Shown piece after piece: positions 32,568 to 42,920 of a stretch of 64,000 bases of DNA. The notes below the pieces were generated by a model. It did no database searches, was not told the DNA's origin, and worked only from the letters and a program-made list of their open reading frames with translations. This DNA comes from Pectobacterium fontis (GTDB taxonomy: Bacteria > Pseudomonadota > Gammaproteobacteria > Enterobacterales > Enterobacteriaceae), in the NCBI RefSeq assembly GCF_000803215.1, contig NZ_JSXC01000043.1, positions 1 through 64,000 on the forward strand, written 5' to 3'. The stretch's first letter is position 1. Every line of letters starts with the position of its first letter. The position numbers and the translations under genes are program-made.

Positions 32568-33587
32568 CTACGCCCGTGAGTCAGGGTGACGCCAGTGAAT
32601 ACGCGTCGGGATATAGCGGCGATCGTCTTCAAGCGGCTGTTGTGCAATTAAACGCGTAATCATTTCAAAGCTGTTACGCGCCAGATTCTCACAATCCTGT
32701 GCCACAGTATCGATTTTCAGCGGCAAGCAATCAAACAGGTAGTGATCGTCAAAGCAGCACAGACGGATGCCGCTTTCCATCAGGTTGTGCTGGTTCATAT
32801 AACGCAGCACGCCTTCCATCAGGCCACAGGCGGCAACAAACAGCGCTTTGGGTGGACGCCCCAGCGTCGCGCACAGTTGCGCAAACATTTCATAACCCGC
32901 ACTGGGGTGATAGCTGCCGTGAAGGATCCACTCCGGCTGGCAAACGATGCCTGCTCGCGCTAACCCAAGCTGGAAGCCTTCCAGACGGTGACGAGTCGGG
33001 GAAATACGCGGCTGGCCGCCAAGGAAATAGAACTCATCACGATGCTGGCGGGCGATACGCTCGACCATTTCCGCCGTGGATTCTATCGCTTCGGAAATGA
33101 CCATCGGTAGTGTGGAGTCGCCAATCACCCGATCAAATTGTACGACGGGTAACTGCTGGTTAATTTTCTGATACTCGACATCGCTCAACAGGCTGGAGGC
33201 GACAATCAGGCCATCGACCTGGCGCTGCACCAGACTGTTGACGGCCATCATCTCCTGACTGGCATTTTCATCGGTACAGGCAATCAGCAACTGTAGCCCC
33301 GCTTCACGGCACAGCATCTCCAACTCGCGGGAAATCACGGCGAAACCATAGTTGGTCATTTCCGGCACCACCAGCCCTAGCGTATTGCTACGTGAGGAAC
33401 GCAGCGAACGGGCGTGAATACTAGGTTGATAACGCTGTTCATGCGCGATGGCTAAAATGCGATCGCGCGTTTCATCAGAAACACGAAATTCTTTGCTACG
33501 TCCATTGAGTACCAGACTGGCGGTGGATTTCGAGACACCAGCCAGCGCGGCGAGGTCACTGATTGTTATGCGTTTGGTCGGTTTCAC
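32568..33587 (-). CDS. scrR: ScrR, LacI-family repressor of the sucrose regulon
   Basis: The 339-residue regulator has an N-terminal LacI helix-turn-helix ([21 protein letters not shown], about residues 9-29), a hinge helix, and a sugar-binding core. It is the last gene of the scr cluster, 30 bases behind scrB. ScrR homologues are inactivated by fructose or fructose 1-phosphate and repress scrK and scrYAB. A shared 12-base word in front of scrK and scrY is the probable operator. Confidence 0.94.
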   Translation of the reverse strand: MKPTKRITISDLAALAGVSKSTASLVLNGRSKEFRVSDETRDRILAIAHEQRYQPSIHARSLRSSRSNTLGLVVPEMTNYGFAVISRELEMLCREAGLQLLIACTDENASQEMMAVNSLVQRQVDGLIVASSLLSDVEYQKINQQLPVVQFDRVIGDSTLPMVISEAIESTAEMVERIARQHRDEFYFLGGQPRISPTRHRLEGFQLGLARAGIVCQPEWILHGSYHPSAGYEMFAQLCATLGRPPKALFVAACGLMEGVLRYMNQHNLMESGIRLCCFDDHYLFDCLPLKIDTVAQDCENLARNSFEMITRLIAQQPLEDDRRYIPTRIHWRHPDSRA

Positions 33588-33617
33588 CGCGAGGTCTGCT
33601 ATCAGAAAAAAGGGACG

Positions 33618-35027
33618 TTATTCTATCACGCATGACGCTAACAGCCAGTGTTGTAGCATTAATCGCCCGGAGCCACTGAACGTCATGATTGGCTCGCTTT
33701 CTGGGAAATAGCGGGCAGATAGCACCGCTTCTCCCTCGTTGATGAAAATTTCAATACTGGAGCGATCGCACAGTATCTGCAATTGATGCAGGTCGCCACG
33801 CCAGTAGCGATGTTCGGGTTCACCAGTGCGACGGTTATGGCGGCTTAGCGTCACACGCTCACCATCCCAGCAGAGCACAAGTTGAGAAGCGAGGCTGCAC
33901 TGGAATTCCCCCTGTACGGTGATGAGGATTTCCGCGCTGCTGGCATTTAATGGCGATGCATAGTCTGCGGCACCCTGCCAGGCGTAATGTTGTCTGCGCA
34001 GTTGTTGCAGCTCGCGCGCAGGGCGCTGATAAACGCGATCGCCATGCAGCGTGAGTTCACGCGGGCAGGTCATGATATGGATCCAGCCGTGTTCGATCGT
34101 CGGCTCAAAAAACTCATTGTCATCAGGAATCGACATCCAGCCAAACAGCAGGCGTCGTCCGTCTGCACTCAGCGTGGTTTGCGGCGCGTAAAATTCGAAG
34201 CCGAGATCCAGTTCGTGGAAGCCCTGATGCGGATAAGTCCCGTTTTCGTAATTAAGCGAGCCGATGAAATAGCCTGCCTGAAAGGTATTCAGGTAGCGTT
34301 CTTCTTCGGCGGGCACGCCCTGTGGGCAGCAAATCAGCACGTCTTTGCCCGCCAGCGGGAACAGATCCGGGCATTCCCACATGTAGCCAAAATCACCTAG
34401 CCCGCCCAAACGTGAACCGGCGATTTCGGCGATCTTCTCCCATGCCAGCAGATCGGCAGAACGGTAGAGCAGTACCTTCCCCTGAAGATCCCGATCCTGT
34501 GCGCCGAGCACCATGTACCAGTGGTCTTCATGACGCCAGACTTTCGGATCGCGAACGTGGCCGGTGTAACCGTCGGGAAGCGTGAGCACAGGCCCCAGCT
34601 TGTCATATTCGCCGTTAACGTTTTCACGGGCGAGGCATTGAAACGCGGTGCGTGATCCATCGTCGTATTTCACGTTACCCGTGTACATCAGCATGATCGC
34701 GCCTTGATCCACCACGGCAGAGCCGGAGTAACAGCCGTGACTTTCATAGCTTTCGCTGGGCACCAACGCGACGGGCTCATGCATCCAGTTCACCAAATCG
34801 GCGGAACTCCAATGCCCCCAGAATTTCGCTCCGTGGGCACAGGACAAAGGATTCCACTGATAAAACAGATGGTAACGCCCACTATGATGAATGAATCCGT
34901 TCGGATCGTTGAGCAAACCTACGCACGGCGACAGATGCCATTCCGGGCGATACGGGTCGTCTTTTTTCCGTGAGTGACCTGACATCAGGGCGTGCGCCAT
35001 GCGCTTTAGTAAGTGGATTTCCTTCAT
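33618..35027 (-). CDS. scrB: ScrB, sucrose-6-phosphate hydrolase
   Basis: The 469-residue protein is a GH32 invertase. It shows the nucleophile motif LLNDPNG near residue 38, HVRDPKVW near 155 (transition-state Asp) and the acid/base motif MWECPDLF near 215, followed by the C-terminal beta-sandwich. It splits intracellular sucrose 6-phosphate into glucose 6-phosphate and fructose. Its ATG overlaps the scrA stop by one base, indicating coupling of import and hydrolysis. Confidence 0.97.
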   Translation of the reverse strand: MKEIHLLKRMAHALMSGHSRKKDDPYRPEWHLSPCVGLLNDPNGFIHHSGRYHLFYQWNPLSCAHGAKFWGHWSSADLVNWMHEPVALVPSESYESHGCYSGSAVVDQGAIMLMYTGNVKYDDGSRTAFQCLARENVNGEYDKLGPVLTLPDGYTGHVRDPKVWRHEDHWYMVLGAQDRDLQGKVLLYRSADLLAWEKIAEIAGSRLGGLGDFGYMWECPDLFPLAGKDVLICCPQGVPAEEERYLNTFQAGYFIGSLNYENGTYPHQGFHELDLGFEFYAPQTTLSADGRRLLFGWMSIPDDNEFFEPTIEHGWIHIMTCPRELTLHGDRVYQRPARELQQLRRQHYAWQGAADYASPLNASSAEILITVQGEFQCSLASQLVLCWDGERVTLSRHNRRTGEPEHRYWRGDLHQLQILCDRSSIEIFINEGEAVLSARYFPESEPIMTFSGSGRLMLQHWLLASCVIE

Positions 35028-36397
35028 TATTCGCTATCCGTTTTGTATTTCAGCAGTAAGGAAATGACAAAGGCGGCACCGAATGCAATCAACATTCCAA
35101 TCAGGTAGTTAAGCATCGACCCGCCCTGCACAATGGCTAGCCCCGGAAAACCGGTCAGTCCAACGGCTGTCATATTGACGTGATTGAAAACGACCCATGC
35201 GCCGCCGAGCGCACCGCCTGCCAGCGCCGCCAGGAACGGTTTAATGAAGCGTAGGTTGATACCGAATATCGCCGCTTCCGTGATGCCCAGCAGACAAGAC
35301 AGCCCCGCCGGAACGGCAATCGCTCGGGTTTTGGCATCGCGAATTTTGAAGTACACCGCCAGACACGCGCCACCTTGTGCGACGTTTGCCATCGCCCAAA
35401 TCGGCAGCAGGAAGTTGACGCCGATGTTCGGATTGCCAAGCAGTCCGGCTTCAATGGCATGGAAGCTGTGATGGACGCCGGTGATGACAATAGCGGAGTA
35501 GAGGCCGCCGAACAGCAAGCCTGCTAGCCAGCCCGCGTGAGCAATCAAGGTGCTGAGTAAGAAAGAGATACCGTCGCCCAGCGCACGCCCCGCTGGCCCG
35601 ATGAGCAGCATCGCGACAAAGCCGGAGATGATGACCGTCAGGAATGGCGTGACGATGATGTCCAGCGCATCCGGTACGATTTTACGCAGGCGCTTTTCCA
35701 CCATGCTCATGAACCAGACAGCGAGCAAAACCGGGAACACGGTGCCTTGATAGCCGATCATGGCGATGTCCATGCCGAAGAAATGCATGGTCTGGAAGCC
35801 CCCGGCGACGCCCCAGGCGTTGGTCAGCGCGGGATGCGTCAGGATACCGCCCAGCGTTGCACCCAGATAGGGGTTAGCACCGAATTCCCGTGCGGCGGTA
35901 AAACCGATAAGCACCGGAAGGATAATAAATGCCGCAGAGCTGAACATATCCAGCATCACGAAGATCGCGCTGCTGGCATCGACCCAGCCGTACGTCTTGA
36001 TCATACCGAGCAATCCCATCAACAGGCCGGACGCGATGATCGCCGGCATGATAGGGACAAAGATGTTCGAGAGCAGACGCGCCAGGCGTTGCAGCGGGTT
36101 TAATTTTTGTGCGGCGAGGGAAGCCGCTTCGGACTTGCTCGATTCACTGATGCCAGCGATTTTGATGAATTCGGCATACACTTTGTTGACGAGTCCCATG
36201 CCGAAAATGATCTGCATCTGTCCAGCGTTGTGGAAGCAGCCTTTAACGCCGTCAATGTTCTCGATCGCTTTCTTGTCGGCCAGGCTGTCGTCATTCAGCA
36301 CCAGACGCAGGCGAGTGGCGCAGTGCGCAGCACTGGCGATATTTTCTTTCCCGCCAAGCAGAGGGATGAGCGCGGCGGCAGTAGCGTTGATATCCAT
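35027..36397 (-). CDS. scrA: ScrA, sucrose-specific PTS EIIBC permease
   Basis: The 456-residue protein has an N-terminal EIIB domain with the phospho-accepting cysteine in SAAHCATRLRLV near residue 26. A ten-helix-type EIIC domain follows from about residue 105, including the HHSFHAIE segment. It lacks an EIIA domain, so it must draw phosphate from EIIA-Glc (Crr), as known for ScrA. I start it at MDINATAAAL (36397), which gives the usual length; the frame runs 14 codons further upstream. It imports sucrose as sucrose 6-phosphate. Confidence 0.96.
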   Translation of the reverse strand: MDINATAAALIPLLGGKENIASAAHCATRLRLVLNDDSLADKKAIENIDGVKGCFHNAGQMQIIFGMGLVNKVYAEFIKIAGISESSKSEAASLAAQKLNPLQRLARLLSNIFVPIMPAIIASGLLMGLLGMIKTYGWVDASSAIFVMLDMFSSAAFIILPVLIGFTAAREFGANPYLGATLGGILTHPALTNAWGVAGGFQTMHFFGMDIAMIGYQGTVFPVLLAVWFMSMVEKRLRKIVPDALDIIVTPFLTVIISGFVAMLLIGPAGRALGDGISFLLSTLIAHAGWLAGLLFGGLYSAIVITGVHHSFHAIEAGLLGNPNIGVNFLLPIWAMANVAQGGACLAVYFKIRDAKTRAIAVPAGLSCLLGITEAAIFGINLRFIKPFLAALAGGALGGAWVVFNHVNMTAVGLTGFPGLAIVQGGSMLNYLIGMLIAFGAAFVISLLLKYKTDSE

Positions 36398-36476
36398 GTT
36401 ATTCCTCTTTTTCAATAGGATATGCCGTTCCCTTGGCATCGATTAGCGCGTAATCGACGCCAAGGTCAGGCAATGA

Positions 36477-38039
<1,563 letters not shown>

Positions 38040-38061
38040 TTATTGTTGTTGGATTTTTCAT

Positions 38062-38090
38062 GTTTAGCTAAATTGCTAAACCGATTTTTC
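38062..38090 (-). promoter_or_regulatory. Probable ScrR operator upstream of scrY
   Basis: The stretch contains TTAGC, GCTAA and the 12-base word GCTAAACCGATT (38075-38086). The same word, in the opposite orientation, precedes scrK. It lies about 60 bases before the scrY start. Confidence 0.72.
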
Positions 38091-38212
38091 AAGAGAAAAA
38101 TAAAAGCCGGAAGGAGGGTTAGCAAGGAATTTTACTCGCCCGATTCTGTAACTGTGATCCTGACGACAAAACCGGGCGGTAGATGGGCTAAATGGAGGGA
38201 CTTAGGACTGGG

Positions 38213-39136
38213 TTAAGGGAGCCTGTGTAACTGTTCAGCGTAAGGGAGCGCCGTCATTGCCCCTTTTGCCGTGGTCGCCAGTGCGCCACACCGCTGTGCC
38301 TGTTCGATAATCGGATCCCAACTCAGCGGCTGTGAGAGATCGTCGTATTCCGCCAGGCCATGTAGTAAACCCGCCACAAAGGCATCACCTGCCCCCGTGG
38401 TATCGACAGGCGTCACCGACGGCGCGGCAAAGTGCCGTTGCTGGCGACGATCGTGCAGCCAGACGCCTTCGCTGCCCAGCGTCACCAGCAATAGCCGAGT
38501 CGGGTAGCGCTGCATGAACTGCTGAATTCCGGCTTCAACGTCCGGTGTTGAACAGAGAAAGGCCAGTTCTTCACGCGATAATTTCACCACATCGGCCAGC
38601 ATCAACGCCTGGGTCAGGCAGTCGCGCAGTTCCTGCTCGCTCTGCCAGAGGTCGTCGCGGATATTGGGATCGAAGCTGACACTTCCCCGTGCGGCCTTCA
38701 TCTGTCGCATCGCTCCAAACGCCGTACTGCGTGAAGGCTCCTGCGACAGGGCGATGGAGCAGAGGTGCAGCCACTCTCCTTGGTTGAACACCGGCAAATC
38801 TTCCGGTTGCAAAAACAGGTCGGCACTTGGGCGTACCATAAACGTGAAGGTGCGTTCCCCGGCATCATCAAGGCTGACGACCACGGTTGATGTCCGGTGG
38901 AATCTATCGTGAACCATGTGGCGGGTATCGACATTTTCCTGTTCCAGCACGGTTTTTAGAAAATGACCAAAAACGTCGTCACCGACGCGACCGATGAACG
39001 CGCTGTTTCCCCCCAGTCTGGCAATGCCGACCGCGACATTGGCGGGGGCACCACCGGGACATTTCAGATAGCGTTCCGTATCTTCCGGGATGAGATCGAC
39101 AACCGCATCGCCCATGACCCAAATTCTGTTTGTCAT
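38213..39136 (-). CDS. scrK: ScrK, fructokinase
   Basis: The 307-residue PfkB-family sugar kinase has GGAPANVAVGIARLGG near residue 28 and the ATP/anion-hole signature DTTGAGDAFVAGLL near residue 245. It phosphorylates the fructose released by ScrB to fructose 6-phosphate. It lies upstream of scrY on the same strand, 200 bases away, with its own operator-like site. This separate scrK promoter is the arrangement known from enteric scr regulons. Confidence 0.95.
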   Translation of the reverse strand: MTNRIWVMGDAVVDLIPEDTERYLKCPGGAPANVAVGIARLGGNSAFIGRVGDDVFGHFLKTVLEQENVDTRHMVHDRFHRTSTVVVSLDDAGERTFTFMVRPSADLFLQPEDLPVFNQGEWLHLCSIALSQEPSRSTAFGAMRQMKAARGSVSFDPNIRDDLWQSEQELRDCLTQALMLADVVKLSREELAFLCSTPDVEAGIQQFMQRYPTRLLLVTLGSEGVWLHDRRQQRHFAAPSVTPVDTTGAGDAFVAGLLHGLAEYDDLSQPLSWDPIIEQAQRCGALATTAKGAMTALPYAEQLHRLP

Positions 39137-39170
39137 AAAGTTACTCTTATCAACGATAGTCAGACTGTTT

Positions 39171-39200
39171 GCTAAAATAGAAGAATCGGTTTAGCTAAGC
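39171..39200 (-). promoter_or_regulatory. Probable ScrR operator upstream of scrK
   Basis: AATCGGTTTAGC at 39184-39195 is the exact reverse complement of the word in front of scrY, flanked by GCTAAAA on the left and TAAGC on the right. It lies about 48 bases before the scrK start. Confidence 0.72.
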
Positions 39201-39416
39201 AATACTCTTCACCGCAGAGAGATACCCACATCAACAAAACAGACTTTTTCACACCGTATTGGCGAAAATTTATGCGATAGCCATCACGTTGCTACGGTCA
39301 TCGGACTAAATAAAAGTGCTCGCCATCCGATAGTTATGAAGCGACGACATGAAGACGTAAAAAAGGACGAATGGAGAAGGATATGCATTACCCCACCTCT
39401 TTCCGGGGGGATCCCG

Positions 39417-40136
39417 ATGCGTAATTACAACCTGCTTTGGGGAATATGGGCGATATGGGCTGTATTCGTTATCGTCTGGTTTGTTGATATTTATAGCGAA
39501 TTCCCCCTTCGATACTACGTTCAGGGAGTAGTTGCCGCATTAGCTGCGAGTGTAGCAATCGTATTTTTCTATACTGTTAAAAGGCACAACACGATGTTTT
39601 CATTTGATAAAAACAAAAAAGATGCAAAAGAACAGCAAGGGCGCAGTGAAATATCCCCTCCTCTCACTGTCATCCCATCGAACGAATTGATGAATTCAGT
39701 GAACTCTGTGCGTGTGAAAAAAGACACCTTCGTTTCTCAGGGGGCACGTATGACAGGCTCTCTGACTGTGGATGGCAACATTACCGTGGAAGGCCGGGTA
39801 GAAGGTGATGTGCAGTGTGATAACACGATTAAGGTGGAGCACACAGGTCAGGTCAACGGTGAAATGAAATCGCAGCAGATCGTCATCAACGGTCGCGTTG
39901 AAGGGCGCATCGCCGCCAGCGTCGTAGCCATTCTGGCGCAGGGCAAAGTGTTCGGCGATATTTTTACTGATGAACTCTCCATCGAAAAAGGCGGCGTTTT
40001 TACTGGTCAGTCCCACCCGCTGACCCCGAACCAGGAAAAACAGGGCTACGCTGAAAAGAAAAAAGAGAAAACCAGTAAGACACCTGCCGGGCAAGAAAAC
40101 GTTGTGATCCTAGAGAGCAACGTACCGACGGCGTGA
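39417..40136 (+). CDS. Membrane-anchored bactofilin (polymer-forming cytoskeletal family)
   Basis: The 239-residue product has two N-terminal hydrophobic segments (about residues 7-24 and 35-53), a linker, and a bactofilin beta-helix domain (about 105-190) with repeating Val/Ile-Gly turns such as GSLTVDGNITVEGRVEGDV. A Lys/Glu/Gln-rich tail follows. Bactofilins self-assemble without nucleotide and scaffold cell-wall or secretion enzymes. The ATG at 39417 is preceded by a GGGGGGAT site; the frame is open 27 codons upstream, but those codons look untranslated. No partner peptidase adjoins it, so its job is unknown here. Confidence 0.85.
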   Translation: MRNYNLLWGIWAIWAVFVIVWFVDIYSEFPLRYYVQGVVAALAASVAIVFFYTVKRHNTMFSFDKNKKDAKEQQGRSEISPPLTVIPSNELMNSVNSVRVKKDTFVSQGARMTGSLTVDGNITVEGRVEGDVQCDNTIKVEHTGQVNGEMKSQQIVINGRVEGRIAASVVAILAQGKVFGDIFTDELSIEKGGVFTGQSHPLTPNQEKQGYAEKKKEKTSKTPAGQENVVILESNVPTA

Positions 40137-40209
40137 GACGTGTTTTTATGCTTTGAATTCCTGCTAATTCCCCGCGCCAGCGGGGATGTCGATTATAACG
40201 GTTTCCTTA

Positions 40210-40255
40210 TTGTCAACTCGTTCCATTTTCGGCATATTGTTTCCAATCTGGAAAC
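40210..40255 (+). promoter_or_regulatory. Promoter and candidate HigA operator of higBA
   Basis: TTGTCA (40210-40215), a 17-base spacer and CATATT (40233-40238) form a promoter. It is directly followed by the palindrome GTTTCCAATCTGGAAAC (40239-40255), arms of 6 and a 5-base centre. The palindrome ends 18 bases before higB and would sit over the transcription start, a good position for autorepression. Confidence 0.68.
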
Positions 40256-40273
40256 CTCAGGGAGTGAATCCAG

Positions 40274-40585
40274 ATGCATGTTATTTCTCGGGTATTTTTC
40301 GTCACTGCAACCACTCAGTTTCCGAATCAGGCGGCAGCACTTGCTGATCTATATCGGGTTATCAAACGCGAAATGTATGCAACACCGGACGATATGAAGA
40401 AACGCTTCCCTAGCCTAGATAGAATGAAATATCGGGAAAAGTGGTGGGTTATTGATATTGGTGGCGGGCATCTTCGGGTGATGTTTTTTGCTGATTTTGA
40501 GCGGGGGAATATCTTCATCAAGCACATCACATCCCATGCAGAGTATGACAGGCTGACCGAGTATTACCGGAGGAATAAAGAATGA
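40274..40585 (+). CDS. higB: HigB-type toxin, mRNA interferase
   Basis: The 103-residue protein matches the E. coli HigB (YgjN) group of the RelE superfamily. The common features are the KRFPSLDRMKY segment near residue 45, WVIDIGGGHLRVMFFADFE in the middle, IKHITSHAEYDRLTEYY near the end, and basic residues at the C-terminus. HigB cleaves mRNA on the ribosome. The toxin gene comes first and overlaps the antitoxin by 4 bases (ATGA), the inverted order typical of hig modules. Confidence 0.92.
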   Translation: MHVISRVFFVTATTQFPNQAAALADLYRVIKREMYATPDDMKKRFPSLDRMKYREKWWVIDIGGGHLRVMFFADFERGNIFIKHITSHAEYDRLTEYYRRNKE

Positions 40586-40998
40586 TGTACGCAGATGCCA
40601 TCAAGGCAGCTAACAACCTGACGAGTATCGTACCCTTCCTCGGAGGTAGCACCTCTCGTAAGGATTATGAGGATGCGCTGAAACTCACTGAATACCTGAT
40701 CGAGAGTGAGCCTGATAGTCCGTTAATCGATATGCTGACTGCCAAAATTGACAAATACGAAGATGATGCGCCGGAGTTTGCTGCCTTCAACGAACGTATG
40801 AAAGCACTCCCAGCCGGTATCGCTTTACTGCGCGTCCTCATGGATCAGCACCAGCTAACGCAGAGTGATTTTGAAGCTGAGATCGGTAAAAAGTCACTGG
40901 TATCCCGCATTCTAAATGGTGAGCGCACTCTAACGCTTGATCACATGAGAGCGCTTGCTAAACGATTCGATATTCCTGTGAGTGCTTTTGTTGATTGA
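40582..40998 (+). CDS. higA: HigA-type antitoxin with XRE helix-turn-helix
   Basis: The 138-residue protein resembles E. coli HigA (YgjM). A helical N-terminal region starts with the ANNLTSIVPFLGGSTS segment. A C-terminal Xre-type domain (about 85-137) contains LTQSDFEAEIGKKSLVSRILNGERTLTLDHMRALAKRF. It neutralises HigB and with it represses the operon. GGAGGA lies 7 bases before its start. The palindrome upstream of higB is the likely binding site. Confidence 0.93.
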   Translation: MMYADAIKAANNLTSIVPFLGGSTSRKDYEDALKLTEYLIESEPDSPLIDMLTAKIDKYEDDAPEFAAFNERMKALPAGIALLRVLMDQHQLTQSDFEAEIGKKSLVSRILNGERTLTLDHMRALAKRFDIPVSAFVD

Positions 40999-41007
40999 CA
41001 CGATGGT

Positions 41008-41624
<617 letters not shown>

Positions 41625-41710
41625 CTGGCTTTGAGACAAAACAGTTTCATAGAAAATCACAGAAACGTAAAAAGATGGGAAAGTAAAGAAACAGAACAAG
41701 GGGGAAATCC

Positions 41711-42364
41711 ATGAGCCGGGTACTGTTATTAGGTGCAACGGGGTTAGTGGGGCATGAGCTGTTAGCGTTGTTGAAAGCCAATAATCGGGTCGAGACTATC
41801 TATGCGCCGACCCGCAAGCCGCTGATACCTTACGAAAAAGTCGTTAATCCACACGATCCCGATCTGTCTGCCGCGCTGGCACAATTGACTGAACCTGTCG
41901 ATATTGCATTTTGCTGTCTGGGTTCGACGCTAAAGACGGCAGGCAGTAAGCAGGCTTTCCGCTATGTGGATTACACGCTGGTGGTGGAAGGGGCAAAAGT
42001 GGCATTAGCGTTGGGGGCGACACACCTTTTGGTGGTCAGTTCGCTGAGTGCAAATGCAACGTCACCGTTCTTCTATTCACGAGTAAAAGGAGAAACGGAA
42101 AAATCATTGCGTCAGCAAGGTTGGCAGCATCTGACGCTGGCGCAACCGTCGATGTTGCTGGGGGAAAGAGAAGATAGTCGCCTGCTAGAAAGCCTGTCTG
42201 CGCCGCTGTTCCGCCTGTTTCCGGCAAAGTGGCGGGCGATTGAGGGGAAAACGGTCGCGCAGGCGCTGCTGAATCAAGCGTTTTCGCCCGAACCAAAAGC
42301 ACGGGTCACGGTATTGGAATCCGATCAATTACGTTCATTGGGTAAGTCGCAGCCGCTTCACTAA
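41711..42364 (+). CDS. yraR: YraR, NAD(P)-binding Rossmann-fold protein
   Basis: The 217-residue protein is an atypical short-chain dehydrogenase-like protein. It has the nucleotide-binding GATGLVGHELL at residues 8-18, FCCLGSTLKTAGSKQAF near 82, and SPFFYSRVKGETE near 118, containing the YxxxK-like pair. It matches E. coli YraR, whose role is not known. It follows yhbP by 86 bases and is convergent with nrdG, whose stop is 11 bases away. Confidence 0.88.
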   Translation: MSRVLLLGATGLVGHELLALLKANNRVETIYAPTRKPLIPYEKVVNPHDPDLSAALAQLTEPVDIAFCCLGSTLKTAGSKQAFRYVDYTLVVEGAKVALALGATHLLVVSSLSANATSPFFYSRVKGETEKSLRQQGWQHLTLAQPSMLLGEREDSRLLESLSAPLFRLFPAKWRAIEGKTVAQALLNQAFSPEPKARVTVLESDQLRSLGKSQPLH

Positions 42365-42375
42365 TCTCTTGTCGT

Positions 42376-42840
42376 TCAGCGTAAGTGGTGGACAACCTGA
42401 TTACTGCTGCCACGCCAGATCAGTGCAGGATCTTTTAGGTCTTGCACAAATTTTCCATCGACCAGCACGTTGATGAGATCGACCACTCGCTGTTGCTCCG
42501 GCGTGAGTGCTGCCAGCACATAGCCTGTCCAGACCCAAATATCTTTGTTTGGGCATTCCGCACGTATGCGTTCCACCAGCCGCAGGATATCGGGCACATT
42601 TTGTGGATGTAGCGGATCGCCGCCGGACAGCGAAATCCCCTGTCGGGGTATCACCGTATCCTGAAGATCGGCAATGATCCGATCTTCCTGTTCCTGCGTA
42701 AACGGCTGACCGGAGTTGAGCCGCCAGGTGCTTTTGTTGTAACACCCAACGCACTCATGCGCGCAGCCTGCGACAAACAGCGTGCAGCGGGTGCCGGGGC
42801 CGTTGACGACATCAACGGGATAGTACTGGTGGTAATTCAT
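42376..42840 (-). CDS. nrdG: NrdG, anaerobic ribonucleotide reductase activase
   Basis: The 154-residue radical-SAM enzyme has the iron-sulfur motif CAHECVGC (CX3CX2C) near residue 26 and the glycine-rich ISLSGGDPLHP SAM-binding segment near 77. It generates the glycyl radical on NrdD. It lies 80 bases behind nrdD and is co-transcribed from the FNR/NrdR-controlled promoter. Confidence 0.97.
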   Translation of the reverse strand: MNYHQYYPVDVVNGPGTRCTLFVAGCAHECVGCYNKSTWRLNSGQPFTQEQEDRIIADLQDTVIPRQGISLSGGDPLHPQNVPDILRLVERIRAECPNKDIWVWTGYVLAALTPEQQRVVDLINVLVDGKFVQDLKDPALIWRGSSNQVVHHLR

Positions 42841-42920
42841 ACTGTAGAGCCATGTTATGAAGCGGGCGCGTGTTGACGGTGCCGCGAAAGGTGGGCCGTA
42901 TTGCTACGGCCCGACAGGGA

